64,000 nt of DNA. Origin: CAYMCO01 sp964388955 (lineage in GTDB: Bacteria; Chloroflexota; Anaerolineae; Anaerolineales; E44-bin32). The notes below the pieces were generated by a model. That model saw only the letters and a program-made list of their open reading frames with translations. It ran no database searches and was not told the origin of the DNA. Each line of letters opens with the position of its first letter. Within the stretch, counting starts at the first letter, position 1. The stretch spans positions 1 through 64,000 of the forward strand of contig CAYMCO010000013.1 in the NCBI GenBank assembly GCA_964388955.1, written 5' to 3'. The translations under genes were made by a program, and so were the position numbers. Positions 9,509-17,865 of this stretch are shown in pieces.

Positions 9509-9532
9509 GAAAGCGCTGCCGGGAGCGCTTCC
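9509..9532. promoter_or_regulatory. LacI-type operator palindrome
   Basis: GAAAGCGCT, 6 bases, AGCGCTTCC form an inverted repeat directly after the -10 box. LacI-family operators are short palindromes with a central CG; here each arm has AGCGCT. The position over the start site implies autorepression by the regulator at 9615. Confidence 0.65.
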
Positions 9533-9614
9533 AATCCGTAGTCCCTTGGGGGGAAGTAACCTGTATTTCCAAAAGAGCGACATCTGCCGGGGGCCTTGGA
9601 GGAGGAAAAGGTAG

Positions 9615-10622
9615 ATGAAGAGCAGGCCGACGTTGCTGGATGTGGCCAGCGAAGCAGGGGTCTCGCTTTCGACTGCTTCGCGGGCTATCAACCAGCACCC
9701 GGATGTCAGCGAGACCACAATGGAACGAGTCCTGCAGGTCGCGGCAGATCTCGGATACTATCCTTCGGCCCAGGCGCGCAGCTTGATCTATGGCACGAGC
9801 ATGATCGTGGGATTGGTCATATCTGATATCACCAATCTTTTCTACCCGGGATTGGCGCGCGCCATTGAGGATCGGGCGAATGCTCGCGGCTATTCAATCA
9901 TTCTGTGCGATACCGAGGATCGGCCGGCCCGCACGACGCGCTATATTGAGCGCCTGCTCTCATTTCGCGTGGACGGGATCATCCATGCCTCTGTTGGATT
10001 GGATGAGCCCGCATTGGAGGCGGTGATCAACGCGGGTGTACCGCTGGTGTTGACGAACCGGCGCCCGAGGGAAATGGGGGGAATTGACGCCGTTGTCCCC
10101 GACTATCTCAATGGCGGAAAGCAAGCCACACAGCATTTGATCTCACAGGGAAGGCGCAGGATCCTGCATCTCGCTGGGCCGGAATTCGCCTCATCGAGCT
10201 ACGAAATAACACGTGGCTACAAGGACGTCTTGCTTGCAGCGGGGATTGAAGTGGATCCGGATCTTATCCTGAATGGTGATTTCACCATAGAAAGTGGAAT
10301 CGTGAGGATGGGACAAGTGCTGGATGGAGGCCTGATGCCAGATGCCATTCTGGCCGCCAATGATTATATCGCCCTGGGGGCGATGGAGGTTCTTTTCGAG
10401 AGGGGATTAGATGTTCCCGAGGATATCGCGGTTGTTGGATGTGACAACATAGATGTTGCATCTTTCCCCGCTATCCAGCTGTCTTCAATAGATCTCGACA
10501 TAGTGGGAATGGGACATAAAGCCTGGGACTTGCTCTATGAACGGATCCAGGGAGCACGGGAAGCCTCAAGGGAGATTGTGGTCGAATCGAAATTGATCGT
10601 TCGCAGAAGTTCTCTTCCCTAA
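9615..10622 (+). CDS. LacI-family transcriptional regulator
   Basis: A 335-residue regulator. The DNA-binding head (TLLDVASEAGVSLSTASRAI) is followed by the hinge and a periplasmic-binding-protein-like core with VVGLVISDITNLFYPGLARA, the second-lobe motif PDAILAANDYIALGAMEV, and the C-terminal VVGCDNIDVASFPAIQLSSI. A strong Shine-Dalgarno sequence (GGAGGAAAAGG) precedes ATG 9615. The promoter and palindrome upstream suggest autoregulation. Decayed ureohydrolase and aminotransferase genes follow, so it may have controlled a guanidino-compound catabolic unit (inference). The effector is unknown. Confidence 0.93.
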   Translation: MKSRPTLLDVASEAGVSLSTASRAINQHPDVSETTMERVLQVAADLGYYPSAQARSLIYGTSMIVGLVISDITNLFYPGLARAIEDRANARGYSIILCDTEDRPARTTRYIERLLSFRVDGIIHASVGLDEPALEAVINAGVPLVLTNRRPREMGGIDAVVPDYLNGGKQATQHLISQGRRRILHLAGPEFASSSYEITRGYKDVLLAAGIEVDPDLILNGDFTIESGIVRMGQVLDGGLMPDAILAANDYIALGAMEVLFERGLDVPEDIAVVGCDNIDVASFPAIQLSSIDLDIVGMGHKAWDLLYERIQGAREASREIVVESKLIVRRSSLP

Positions 10623-10639
10623 GCGACACTGATCCATGT

Positions 10640-11427
10640 GCATTCGTCAAGGGGATGAGGGGAGTCGAGAGGGAAATCGGTAAGGGATATTACGATCCCG
10701 AGCCGCACGAGAACATGCTCGAGGGTGCTCGGCTGGTTGACTGTGGGGGAGCAAATATGAGCCATATCGACGCCCAGCGTTCGTTGGATAACGGCTACAG
10801 AGAGGCAAATGATAGCATCTCCCAGGACGTGTTCCTGATTGTGCTCGGTGGGGACCATGCTGTCCCCATGCCCATCCTGGCCGCATACGAAGACAAGGGG
10901 GCCGCTGCACGTTATTCGATTTGACGGGCATCTGGATTCTGTGGATGAACGCGTGGGTTTACGGGTAGGACATAGGAGCACCATGGCGGCGACTCACCGA
11001 CATGGATCACATTTCTGGCATGACACAGATCGGTATGCATGGCATGAGTAGTTCGACAAAAGGGGCATTTCAGGCCGCTTGGGATTGGGACAGCGCCATC
11101 ATCACTTTGTCGGAATTTCGTGAATTGAGCCCTCAAGGTGTTCTGGCAAAGACCCCGGAAGGTTTGGATTACCATGTGACCATCGACATAGATGCAATGG
11201 ACGCCTCGAATGCGCCAGGAACCAGGCTACCGTCCCTCGGGAGGGTGCATTTTCGAGAGTTGATGGAAATTCTGCGAGGCATCGCAAAGAGGTGCAATGC
11301 TATTGGCTTCGACCTTTGTGAGGTCGCCCCGCAGTATGATCCGGCGCGTGTGACAGCATTCAACACTGCCGGCATCATTGTCGGATTCCCTGGTTTGACA
11401 TTCAATGCGAGGAAGAGACGGGTCTGA
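10640..11427 (+). pseudogene. Frameshifted agmatinase/arginase-family ureohydrolase
   Basis: Three successive frames spell one ureohydrolase. The first (to about 10920) has YYDPEPHENMLEGARLVDCG and the metal motif LGGDHAVPMP. The second (about 10905-10990) has RFDGHLDSVDE, matching the family DAHxDxxD with A changed to G. The third (11002-11427) has MTQIGMHGM and IDIDAMDASNAPG, matching DxDxxDPSxAPG. The N-terminal 80 or so residues of a normal agmatinase are missing. Two frameshifts plus the truncation make a functional product unlikely. A complete relative is present at 29770. Sequencing error could explain the frameshifts but not the lost N-terminus. Confidence 0.8.
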
Positions 11428-11514
11428 TGAACGTCGCAAGTCTCACGATTCTGGATCCCGTGGCACTGAGCGATTGACCGGCAAGAAATGACAAGAAAAT
11501 GATGGGAGGCAGCT

Positions 11515-12858
11515 ATGAAAGGCAAGGAAAGCCCAGCTCTAATATTCCGCGATTTCGAGAGAGATTACAGATTGCTCGAGCGCGGTGAAGGAATCTACCT
11601 TTACGACGCGGATGGAAAACGCTACATCGATGGAACTTCTGGCTCCGCGGCGGTGACGAATATCGGCCATGGTGTTCAGCAGGTGATGAAAGCTGTTGAG
11701 ACGCATATCCGCCAATACGCCTACTGTCCCAGCCACTACTTTGCCAATCGACCGGCGATGGAACTGGCCGAGCTGCTGGCTTCTATTACCCCTGAAGGAT
11801 TGAACAAAGTCTGGCTGGTAAGCGATGGATCTGAGGCCACAGAGACAGCGGTGAAATTCGCCCGTCAATACCATCTGGCTCGCGGAAATCCCTCCAAATC
11901 CCTTATCATCTCCCGTTGGCTATCCTATCACGGCGCCACGCTCGGGGCGTTGGGGTTCGGCGGCCATGCGATCCGGCGAAGCCCCTACCTCCCACTCTAC
12001 CGCAACATGCCCCATATCCCCCCAGCCTACTGCTACCGCTGTGAGTACGGCGCAACATATCCGGAGTGCGATATGCAATGCGCATGGGCACTTGAAAATG
12101 AGATCCGGCGGCAAGGACCAGAGAACGTGGCTGCATTCATCGCCGAGCCAATTGTCGGCGCGGCGCTGGGCGCAGTTCCTCCCGCTGACGAGTATTTTGG
12201 GATCATTAGGGGCATTTGTGATCGATATAATGTGCTTTTCATTGCCGATGAGGTGATGACCGGATTCGGAAGGACTGGAGAGATATTTGGGATGGACAAT
12301 TGGGGAGTCAAGCCAGATCTAATGGCTTGTGCCAAAGGGATCTCTGGGGGCTATGTCCCGTTGGGCGCCGTAATCATGGATGAAGAAATCATCCATACTA
12401 TGCAGGAGGCAGGCCAAGACGTGATAGCTGGGCATACCTATTGTGCTCACCACTTAATCGCCGCAGTAGCCATCGCCGTGGTTCAATATATGATTGATGA
12501 AGATCTTGTAGACCGATCGCGCGAGAACGGAGCATATTTTATCGAGAAGCTGTATTCGCTCAAGTCACATGAGATCGTTGGTGATGTTAGAGGTCGCGGT
12601 CTCTTCGTAGGTGTCGAATTTGTATTGGACAAAGCAACCAAAAAGCCCTTCCCGGCTGAAGACCAGGTTGCAGCCCGCATCGGCTCAGAAGCATTGGATC
12701 TCGGTCTGATCACCTACCCCGGGACGGGGAATGTAAATGGTGATCAAGGCGACCATATCCTATTGTCACCACCTTTGATCATCGATTGCGAACAGATCGA
12801 CGAGATTGTAGCCATTCTGGACGATTCCATTTCTCGTGTGGAAGATGAACTCCCTTAG
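11515..12858 (+). CDS. Class III PLP-dependent aminotransferase
   Basis: A 447-residue omega-type aminotransferase. The cofactor-site motif is VSDGSEATETAVKFAR, the Asp that holds the pyridine nitrogen is in DEVMTGFGRTG, and the Schiff-base Lys is in CAKGISGGYVPLGAV. A Cys-rich segment CYRCEYGATYPECDMQC in the middle is shared with a subset of this family. A GGGAGG ribosome site precedes ATG 11515. These enzymes move amino groups from amines or beta/omega-amino acids to pyruvate or 2-oxoglutarate. Downstream of a decayed ureohydrolase it could have processed the amine left after urea removal (inference). Confidence 0.9.
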   Translation: MKGKESPALIFRDFERDYRLLERGEGIYLYDADGKRYIDGTSGSAAVTNIGHGVQQVMKAVETHIRQYAYCPSHYFANRPAMELAELLASITPEGLNKVWLVSDGSEATETAVKFARQYHLARGNPSKSLIISRWLSYHGATLGALGFGGHAIRRSPYLPLYRNMPHIPPAYCYRCEYGATYPECDMQCAWALENEIRRQGPENVAAFIAEPIVGAALGAVPPADEYFGIIRGICDRYNVLFIADEVMTGFGRTGEIFGMDNWGVKPDLMACAKGISGGYVPLGAVIMDEEIIHTMQEAGQDVIAGHTYCAHHLIAAVAIAVVQYMIDEDLVDRSRENGAYFIEKLYSLKSHEIVGDVRGRGLFVGVEFVLDKATKKPFPAEDQVAARIGSEALDLGLITYPGTGNVNGDQGDHILLSPPLIIDCEQIDEIVAILDDSISRVEDELP

Positions 12859-13202
12859 AATTCGCTGTTGAACTTAGGATATCATCCGATACGGATCCGT
12901 TTGACCCGATCACGCACTCAGGGATGGATACCGGGGAGAGATCAGATCGCCGATCGGCTTGGGATCTTCCTCGCTCTGGGATTTGAAACCTTGCCATCAG
13001 CTTGGGACATGGTCAACCAACCGGATTTCCATGGGATGATACACGGAGATTCCCGCAACTCTCGAGAAGATTGGCCCCCTCATACCGGGCGAAGTCGACG
13101 GGAACGCCAAGTACTCCGAGGCATGCCCGTGATCGATTCCACCTCGAACAGCCGGCCTATCGGCAGCAAGGGAAAGGGGCATATTGACTGCTGCTGCGGA
13201 TA
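12859..13202. other. Probable decayed coding DNA, unassigned
   Basis: All frames are short and broken. Some stretches look protein-like but match no family I recognise. It leads into the aminotransferase remnant at 13203. Confidence 0.3.
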
Positions 13203-13490
13203 CGGGCCGCCAATATTCGGGCATATGAGAAGCTCATGCGGGAGGACATATATGCGCTGATCGGGGGCCACGGTGAAGCGCTGCGAGATGGATTGGTCAT
13301 GGGAATCCGATCACACGGGGTTCTGAGCATTGCTACGGGCATAGGTTTACCGGTGCAGTGACTCTTCCGGATCTTCGCAGATATTCGCCGCCCTGAGCAA
13401 TTGACGGGACGGGACTTCCACCGTCAAGAGCGGTTCCACTCGTTGCTGCTCGATCATGGAGTGGTGTTCTATCCCGGGCCGCGCGGTTCG
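13203..13490 (+). pseudogene. C-terminal remnant of a GSA-type aminotransferase
   Basis: The frame reads AANIRAYEKLMREDIYALIG, then GHGEALRDGLVMGIRSHG, then an in-frame TGA at 13359-13361 (probably from TGG, Trp), then LFRIFADIRRPEQLTGRDFH and RFHSLLLDHGVVFYPGP. The pattern matches the C-terminal domain of glutamate-1-semialdehyde 2,1-aminomutase-like enzymes, where a short-loop FHxxLLxxGVxxxPS closes the fold. The PLP Lys region is missing. It is a dead copy related to the remnant at 15227 and the intact gene at 17866. Assignment is by pattern only. Confidence 0.5.
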
Positions 13491-13604
13491 AAAGGCGCTC
13501 AGAGATCCAAGCCTATATGAGTACCGGCTCCGGGCTGGATGGCAGCAGCCGGTGCTGGGTCCCTGTCGGGACGCAATCGTCAGGGGCAGAAGGCATTCGT
13601 CGCC

Positions 13605-13724
13605 TTCCGCAGCTACTACCTGTTTGAGAGGCGTTACTGCATGCCGGGACAGGCGCACGAGAAAGGGGGCGTGGAGAGCGACGCTGGATATGCGCTGCGC
13701 GACTTCAGGGTGCCGGTGCCCTCC
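13605..13724 (+). mobile_element. IS21 family IstA transposase fragment
   Basis: About 40 residues in frame: FRSYYLFERRYCMPGQAHEK, then GGVESDAGYALRDF and VPVPS. This matches the region of IstA transposases after the DDE core (usually HEKGxVEGxVGYxRRNFLVPVP). No terminal repeats or istB neighbour were seen; it is a small relic in a graveyard of broken genes. Confidence 0.65.
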
Positions 13725-13882
13725 CGTCTTGTGCTTGTGAGTCTCTTGTAGTCGTCACCAAGAGCCGACGGACCCGTTACGCAACATGGTATGGCCTTCT
13801 CGATTGGTGCCGTATAGGTTCCAGACCAAAGACACCGCCCGGTGCACATCACGATCTGCGAGAGACATTCGTGATCATCGGA

Positions 13883-14641
13883 TCATGCCTTCAGACCGCC
13901 ATCGATAATCCACGAGCAACCAGTAATCCAGCCGGCCTGATCTGAAGCCAAGAACGTGACGACCGCTGCGACCTCCTCGGGACGGCCGAAACGTCCGAGC
14001 GGATACGCTTCAGCCAATGATTCCAAGAACGCCTCAGGGTCGGCCTCGCCGGCGGCTTGGCGGTCGGTCATTGGGCCCTCAATAATGGCTGGTGCGACGC
14101 TGACAAAGCGGACGCCCGTGTTGCTCAGCTCCTTTGCAAGCGATCTGGTCAACAGGATGAGACCGCCTTTCGAGGAGCAGTAGACCGTCTCTCCGGCTGT
14201 CCCTGAATGACCGGCAACGCTGGTGATATTGATGACGACTCCTCTCTTGCGCGGGATCATATATCGCAGTGCGGCCTGAGTAGTGAAACACGCGCCTTTC
14301 AGGTTTGTCTCGATACAGAGATCAAAATCCTCTTCGGTCACCTCCAGGAACGGTTTGTATAGGAGTACCCCCGCCGAGTTGACCAAAATGTCGATATGTC
14401 CATAGCGATTGATGGCAACATCTACGATCTTTGCGCAGTCGGAGGCTTGCCGCACATCGCCCAACGCGGGAGAAGCACGATCAGGTGCAGATGAGCTACC
14501 GCAAACCTCCCTTGTGCGATCCTTATCACGTCCCGCCACAACTACAAAAGCGCCTTCATCTATGAGCCTGTGCGCACAGGCTGCGCCAATTCCCGACGAT
14601 CCGCCTGTCACAACGGCGACTCTGTCTGCTAGATCTATCAT
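13883..14641 (-). CDS. Short-chain dehydrogenase/reductase (SDR)
   Basis: A 252-residue classical SDR. The nucleotide-binding motif is VTGGSSGIGAACA (about 10-22), NSAG-type stabilising motif LVNSAGVLLYK, catalytic Ser in ITSVAGHSG, catalytic Tyr and Lys in YCSSKGG, and the C-terminal SDR ending GWITGCSWIIDGGL. It should be an NAD(P)H-dependent oxidoreductase of an alcohol or ketone. It is flanked by decayed genes on both sides, transcribed leftward, with no clear operon partner. Substrate unknown. Confidence 0.9.
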   Translation of the reverse strand: MIDLADRVAVVTGGSSGIGAACAHRLIDEGAFVVVAGRDKDRTREVCGSSSAPDRASPALGDVRQASDCAKIVDVAINRYGHIDILVNSAGVLLYKPFLEVTEEDFDLCIETNLKGACFTTQAALRYMIPRKRGVVINITSVAGHSGTAGETVYCSSKGGLILLTRSLAKELSNTGVRFVSVAPAIIEGPMTDRQAAGEADPEAFLESLAEAYPLGRFGRPEEVAAVVTFLASDQAGWITGCSWIIDGGLKA

Positions 14642-14951
14642 TTCCTTCTCTCCTCGCCAAGAGTATTCGCGGCACTGGGAGATTCATGGGAGGCCAAATA
14701 CCACAGTAGCTCAGCTCCACGTTTTCCATCCTCCGCGCTCCGAAAGCCTCCGCTACCTCCCGCCCATTCCTCCCAGATTCTTACACCTGCCTCGGATCAG
14801 CAGGTTGACCAGGACAAAGAGACGATCAATTTTGATGATCGCCCCATCTCATCTCTTCGCGCACCAAAGCTGCTCGTTCCTACTCAAACCTTCGCACTGT
14901 TCCCAACAATCCTGCTCATAGGCGCAATCCGGCATTCGAAGCACGAGTGTC
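14642..14951. other. Gene-free stretch
   Basis: 310 bp with pyrimidine-rich tracts and no recognisable gene or structure. It contains the upstream region of the leftward SDR gene. Confidence 0.4.
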
Positions 14952-15101
14952 CTAACCACGATTAGGAGCTTCCTCGAAGTAATCTTCCAGTAACGGGGGA
15001 TAGCAGAGGTACCCGAGCCGACGGCTGCGAGAGGACATGCTAGTTTCCAGGATTTCGTTGCCGATGGTGAACAGAACGTCCCGCGGCGCCACGCAGCCTG
15101 A
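14952..15101 (-). pseudogene. Amidinotransferase fragment
   Basis: 49 residues: APRDVLFTIGNEILETSMSS, RSRRLGYLCYPPLLEDYFEE. They align with the segment RDILLTVGNEMLEATMSYRS of the intact amidinotransferase at 21279 and with the RDILIVVGNEIIE region of animal glycine amidinotransferase. Everything before and after is lost. It lies in the same leftward array as aminotransferase and racemase remnants. Confidence 0.8.
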
Positions 15102-15226
15102 CATGGCGAGGCGTGGTCGGGAGGGCGCGCCCTCCTGGCACGATTGTCGATCGGCGATTCCCACGGTTTGCCTCTTCGAGCCCCTGGTTTGTAACACCGT
15201 CGGGGCCTGAAAGAACGGATCAGTGC

Positions 15227-15608
15227 TCAGAAATTCCTCTTCGCTTCGAGAAGGGCGTCCTCGGCGGTTTCGAGCTGTAGCGCCAGGTCGTCTTCTGTGT
15301 GCACCGTTGAGACAAACTAGGTCTCGAATTGGGCTGGACGGAACCCCCCTCGTTTCAACATGGCGTGGTAGAACTCTGCATATCCCATGTCTGGAATGCA
15401 TCACAGCCTCCCGATAGTTGCTGATTGGCTCGTCGGAGGACCAGAACTGAAACATGGGTTCAATACTCTGGGCCACCACTGGTACGCCTGCGGCATCGAG
15501 CTCCTGTTTCACACCTTCCTGCACAGCGTTCCCCACTTTGTGCAGATGTGTGAACAATTCAGGGTTCTGCACCATCGTGCTGAGCATAGCCTTAGCCGCG
15601 GCCATCAC
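15227..15608 (-). pseudogene. C-terminal remnant of a GSA-type aminotransferase
   Basis: The opening frame gives AAAKAMLSTMVQNPELFTHL, HKVGNAVQEGVKQELDAAGV and FQFWSSDEPISNYREA. After a frameshift the next frame gives AEFYHAMLKRGGFRPAQFET, a TAG stop, then FVSTVHTEDDLALQLETAED. Together they match the C-terminal third of glutamate-semialdehyde-aminomutase-like proteins. One frameshift and one nonsense codon are visible, and the PLP-binding domain is gone. It is fused at its 5' end to the truncated racemase (ATGA overlap at 15605-15608). Confidence 0.75.
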
Positions 15609-16150
15609 GGTGAGTTTCGTGTTAAAGCTGCAATCGGCTGTGTCTTCCGGTGTGGCAGAACCATTTCGGCGCCGATTCTTCTGCAGGCATTTTGGTGCAG
15701 ACGTGATGATACTGTCGCATCAGTGGCCAACAAACCCACCCGTCTTCCGCTCAATGAGCACAGTTCAAGTTCCTTGACCACTTCGGAGATCATATTCGAG
15801 AGTGGCAGCAGGCATTCTGCCGGGATTTCCTCATAGTTGGAGTGTGCGGTGTTGCGGGGCATGGCCAGGAAATCGGCACCCGCCTGGGCAAGAAGATCTC
15901 CTGAATCTACAATCGCCGAGATGGTCTCGTGACGCTCGATCTGGATCGATTCCGTCCTGTCAGGTGCCTTGGGGTTATGATCCACGATCATGCGAATGTG
16001 ACCTTGGTTTTGCATCGCTGGCGTCAGGCGCACGACCTTGGACATGAAATCGATCGTGGCTCTGGGGCCCATGCCTCCGATGACCCCAACGATTCTCTCA
16101 CGCAAGACCCGCTTCGGCCTTTGGCTCCGCTCAGTGGTCGAGTCTGTCAT
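15605..16150 (-). pseudogene. Truncated Asp/Glu racemase with catalytic Cys lost
   Basis: The N-terminal half of an aspartate/glutamate racemase-family protein: VGVIGGMGPRATIDFMSKVV and the motif MPRNTAHSNY. In active members this motif is (I/M)PCNTAH, with Cys as a catalytic acid/base; here codon 99 (15854-15856) is CGC, Arg, one base from TGC. The protein stops after 181 residues, where members run to about 230-240 and carry a second catalytic Cys in a GCTE motif. Both defects argue that it is inactive. It begins 58 bp from a LacI-type operator at 16208 and once headed a leftward operon. Confidence 0.8.
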
Positions 16151-16207
16151 GCCGGCGCAATCAGCCCATATTCATAATTCGGGACAGCCTTGAGGACAGA
16201 GGAAGGT

Positions 16208-16219
16208 GCAAACGTTTGC
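16208..16219. promoter_or_regulatory. LacI-type operator, perfect palindrome
   Basis: GCAAACGTTTGC is a perfect 12-bp palindrome with the central CG expected for LacI/GalR regulators. It is followed by GCGA, as is the second site 107 bp away. It is near the start of the leftward racemase remnant. Confidence 0.75.
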
Positions 16220-16281
16220 GCGATTGAACCACATTATCGGGCAGACGTCAAGGGTGGAAGAAGCCAAATGTCACATTCGGA

Positions 16282-16310
16282 TTGACAAAAAGAGCATAAT
16301 ATGCTTGAAT
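16282..16310 (+). promoter_or_regulatory. Candidate promoter of LacI gene at 16532
   Basis: TTGACA (16282-16287), 17-bp spacer, TTGAAT (16305-16310). The operator at 16315-16326 starts 5 bp downstream, so the regulator would block its own transcription. Confidence 0.5.
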
Positions 16311-16314
16311 ATAT

Positions 16315-16326
16315 GCAAGCGTTTGC
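16315..16326. promoter_or_regulatory. Second LacI-type operator
   Basis: GCAAGCGTTTGC differs from the upstream palindrome by one base and shares the flank GCGCGA. The centres are 107 bp apart, about ten helical turns, which would permit looping. Confidence 0.7.
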
Positions 16327-16531
16327 GCGACACACGCCCTCGACGGGGTGTCAAGGACACTGGGTTGGCGCGGTTAGATGTAAGCAGAAGATGGCTGGGC
16401 AAATGGCGAGCGGAGCAGTTGTCGCCTCTATCCAGTGGCGAATATGGCACGTGAGATATTCTAAGAAGACCGGATACAAATGGGAGCGCGATCGTCAGAT
16501 CTGAACTGCACTAGTCTCGCGCTGAAAACAC

Positions 16532-17563
16532 ATGCCTGACAAGCGGACAACCATCGAAGATATCGCTCGCGAAGCCGGCCTCTCTCCCTCGAGTGTATCC
16601 AGGGCGTTAAACAACCACCCCAGAATCAGTAAAGCGACCAAGAAGAGGGTATTCAAGCTTGCAGAGGAAATGGGATACATCCCAAGTTTTCTGGGACGTG
16701 GCCTGGCCCAGAGTCGAACATTTCTTATAGGTTTGGTTGTTCCGGACTCGCGACCCTTTTTCACGGAACTAACCGCTGCGGTGCAGGATGCCGCGGAAGA
16801 GGCTGGATACTGGGTCCTTCAAATGAGGAATCATGATGACGAGCACAAGTCAGCCACTATTATCGATTCGATGCTGAGCATTGGCGTGGATGGCATGATC
16901 TACGCCGCCTGTAGACTTCACGACCCGGCCGTGGAAGCTCTCATTGATGATGGCTTCCCGATTGTCCTGGCAAATCGCCGACTGAGCGAAGACAAAGGGG
17001 ACCAAGTCATCTTTGATGATACATACGGTGGATACCTCGCAGCCAGCCATCTCATCCGCCTGGGATATCAGAGAATTGGCATTATCCGAGGCTCGAAAGA
17101 CCTTTCAACAGCCGAGGCTCAATTCCTTGGCTTCCTGCAGGCGTTTGATGAAAGGGGAATCAAGATTCCTGACGGAATGGTCAAGGTGGGTGGATACACA
17201 GCCGAGCAGGGGTATGCACTTGCGAAAGAGATGATGCAGATGTTCGATCCCCCACAGGCGATACTCTGCAGTGATGATCATGCCGCCCTCGGAGTATGGG
17301 AGTACCTGAGCGAGGCCAATCTGCGGGTTCCCCAGGATGTGGGATTGATCGGCCATGATGACATCCAGATTTCATCACATCCATTGATCCAACTGACAAC
17401 GGTCTCAGGCAATATTGAGGAGATGGGAAAGACTGCGGTCAAGCTATTGCTTCGAAGGATCAATGACCGCCCTGAGACACATCAAAAGAAGTTCCTTGAG
17501 CCGCATCTGATTATCCGGAGGTCGTGCGGATACCAGTTGAGAAGGTCGAATGATCTGAAATGA
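16532..17563 (+). CDS. LacI-family transcriptional regulator
   Basis: A 343-residue regulator. The DNA-binding head is TIEDIAREAGLSPSSVSRAL with the NNHPRIS hinge start. The effector-binding core includes FLIGLVVPDSRPFFTELTAA, PQAILCSDDHAALGVWEYL and LIGHDDIQISSHPLIQLTTV. Two palindromic operators lie in the divergent spacer upstream. Leftward lies a decayed racemase-aminotransferase-amidinotransferase array; rightward lie an intact aminotransferase and amidinotransferases. I infer that it regulates this island. About 280 bp separate it from the next intact gene. Confidence 0.93.
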   Translation: MPDKRTTIEDIAREAGLSPSSVSRALNNHPRISKATKKRVFKLAEEMGYIPSFLGRGLAQSRTFLIGLVVPDSRPFFTELTAAVQDAAEEAGYWVLQMRNHDDEHKSATIIDSMLSIGVDGMIYAACRLHDPAVEALIDDGFPIVLANRRLSEDKGDQVIFDDTYGGYLAASHLIRLGYQRIGIIRGSKDLSTAEAQFLGFLQAFDERGIKIPDGMVKVGGYTAEQGYALAKEMMQMFDPPQAILCSDDHAALGVWEYLSEANLRVPQDVGLIGHDDIQISSHPLIQLTTVSGNIEEMGKTAVKLLLRRINDRPETHQKKFLEPHLIIRRSCGYQLRRSNDLK

Positions 17564-17582
17564 CGGAAGCTATGGCCGAACC

Positions 17583-17660
17583 TCTGGGGCCGGCATGACC
17601 GGGCAGAGCATCCATATCGATGCCGGTAGTACGGGATCTCCCCATGCGATCGCGGCTTAG
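17583..17660 (+). pseudogene. C-terminal tail of an SDR dehydrogenase
   Basis: 25 codons read GAGMTGQSIHIDAGSTGSP and end at TAG 17658-17660. This is the C-terminal signature of classical SDRs (TGQxIxVDGG). The rest of the gene is absent, so it is a scar of a deleted dehydrogenase just downstream of the LacI gene. Confidence 0.65.
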
Positions 17661-17865
17661 CTATCGTGCCCATGTCCCGTTTGTGGTGGCAAACTGCGGA
17701 AATCGAACTGCATGACCATAGGTAGGGATCGCATCAATCGGGGCTTCAAGTCATGTACGGGTTGCTAGGGATACCTGTCTGCCGCGAGGACGGGCGCGCG
17801 ATTTCAGGCGTTGACTGCTATTCTGGCACGGCGGCTTTGAGATGCCGCCGCCGGCAAGGAGTCTG

